Of a stretch of DNA of 32,285 nucleotides, positions 31,982 to 32,285 are shown piece after piece. The notes below the pieces were generated by a model. It had not been told where the DNA came from. It worked only from the letters and a program-made list of their open reading frames with translations, and made no database searches. Source of the DNA: Folioceros fuciformis (taxonomy: Eukaryota; Anthocerotophyta; Anthocerotopsida; Anthocerotales); assembly GCA_049999805.1 (NCBI GenBank), contig JBNGIO010006328.1, forward strand, positions 332,407-364,691, given 5' to 3'. Numbering within the stretch: the first letter of the stretch is position 1; every line of letters starts with the position of its first letter. The position numbers and the translations under genes are program-made.

Positions 31982-32285
31982 TCAGCTGTGCAAAGTGGTT
32001 TCGCAAAGACGAGTGATTTGAATTTCTTGTTCTTGTTTTATCATCATCAATGCTTCTAGCTCTACAAGTAATTTCTGCAAAAAATATAATTTAACAACCT
32101 TATATTTAGAGAACTTAACAATTTATGATAATAAAAATTTACAAATTTTAATAATCATTATGAAACTATACCTCAAGTTCCTCATGTTTATCTGCAATTT
32201 GACATTTTTGATCATGAAGTTTCTGCTTTCTTCTTTCTATTTCTCTTAAGAATAAATTTTTAGTACCTATAGCCTGCATTTTTGC
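31982..32285 (-). CDS. 3' end of an unidentified coiled-coil protein gene (edge)
   Basis: Two in-phase exons on the minus strand: 32285-32172, open to the right edge, and 32074-31982 ending in TGA; 97-nt intron with GAG|GTATAG donor and TTTTGCAG acceptor. The visible 68 residues are highly charged and helical (LREIERRKQKLHDQKCQ; LEALMMIKQEQEIQITRL) and would form a coiled coil. The style recalls the coiled-coil region of plant XS/XH-domain (IDN2/FDM-like) proteins, but that is a weak guess. The real body of the gene is outside the window. Confidence 0.6.

Overview
This is nuclear DNA from a land plant. The window encodes an LHCII chlorophyll a/b-binding protein, a COI1-type F-box protein, PLS-class pentatricopeptide repeat (PPR) proteins, an ATXR4-like SET protein and a chloroplast-targeted membrane protein. 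It also holds a short TTTAGGG (plant telomere) tract. Introns are short (mostly 70-310 nt) and several PPR genes sit close together. A four-domain voltage-gated cation channel of the Cav type is present, a class usually described as missing from seed plants. Together these point to a compact-intron, non-seed land plant (bryophyte, lycophyte or fern grade). I cannot name the species.

Layout from left to right. At 1-2156 (-) lies the 5' part of a PLS-class PPR gene that runs off the left edge. After a 274-bp divergent intergenic stretch, 2431-10413 (+) holds a channel gene that I reconstruct as about 23 exons with compatible phases. It has a coiled-coil and acidic N-terminus, four 6-TM repeats, an EF-hand-like segment and an IQ motif. 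At 10580-11212 (+) is a plastid-targeted membrane protein, FAM210/DUF1279-like. At 11846-14162 (-) is a three-exon COI1 homologue interrupted by a 100-N gap. At 15571-17557 (-) is a five-exon HERPUD-like ER membrane protein without a recognisable ubiquitin-like domain. At 18400-19690 (-) is a decayed PPR gene.

From about 19.7 to 22.0 kb the DNA is AT-rich and repetitive. It carries a family of tRNA-Asp-like elements with intact Pol III boxes and a non-canonical long central hairpin, followed by a 45-bp tandem array. Directly after the array, 22088-23973 (+) holds a nine-exon SET-domain gene of ATXR4 type with a mitochondrial-type presequence; its exons are so short that no long open frame reveals it. 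At 24543-25605 (-) is a two-exon Lhcb gene. From 25.6 to 28.2 kb the DNA is mostly non-coding, with the telomere-like tract and a 26-bp tandem repeat containing a 10-N gap. At 28225-31800 (+) is an intronless PPR gene whose core is a tandem array with an exact 312-nt period. At 31982-32285 (-) is the 3' end of another gene, encoding a coiled coil.

The genes do not form one pathway. Loose themes are organelle biology (PPR proteins, Lhcb, FAM210-like, ATXR4-like), hormone perception (COI1) and ion signalling (the channel). The items most worth follow-up are the plant four-domain channel with its unusual A/E/D/D pore ring, the altered ligand-pocket residues in COI1, and the tRNA-like repeat family.
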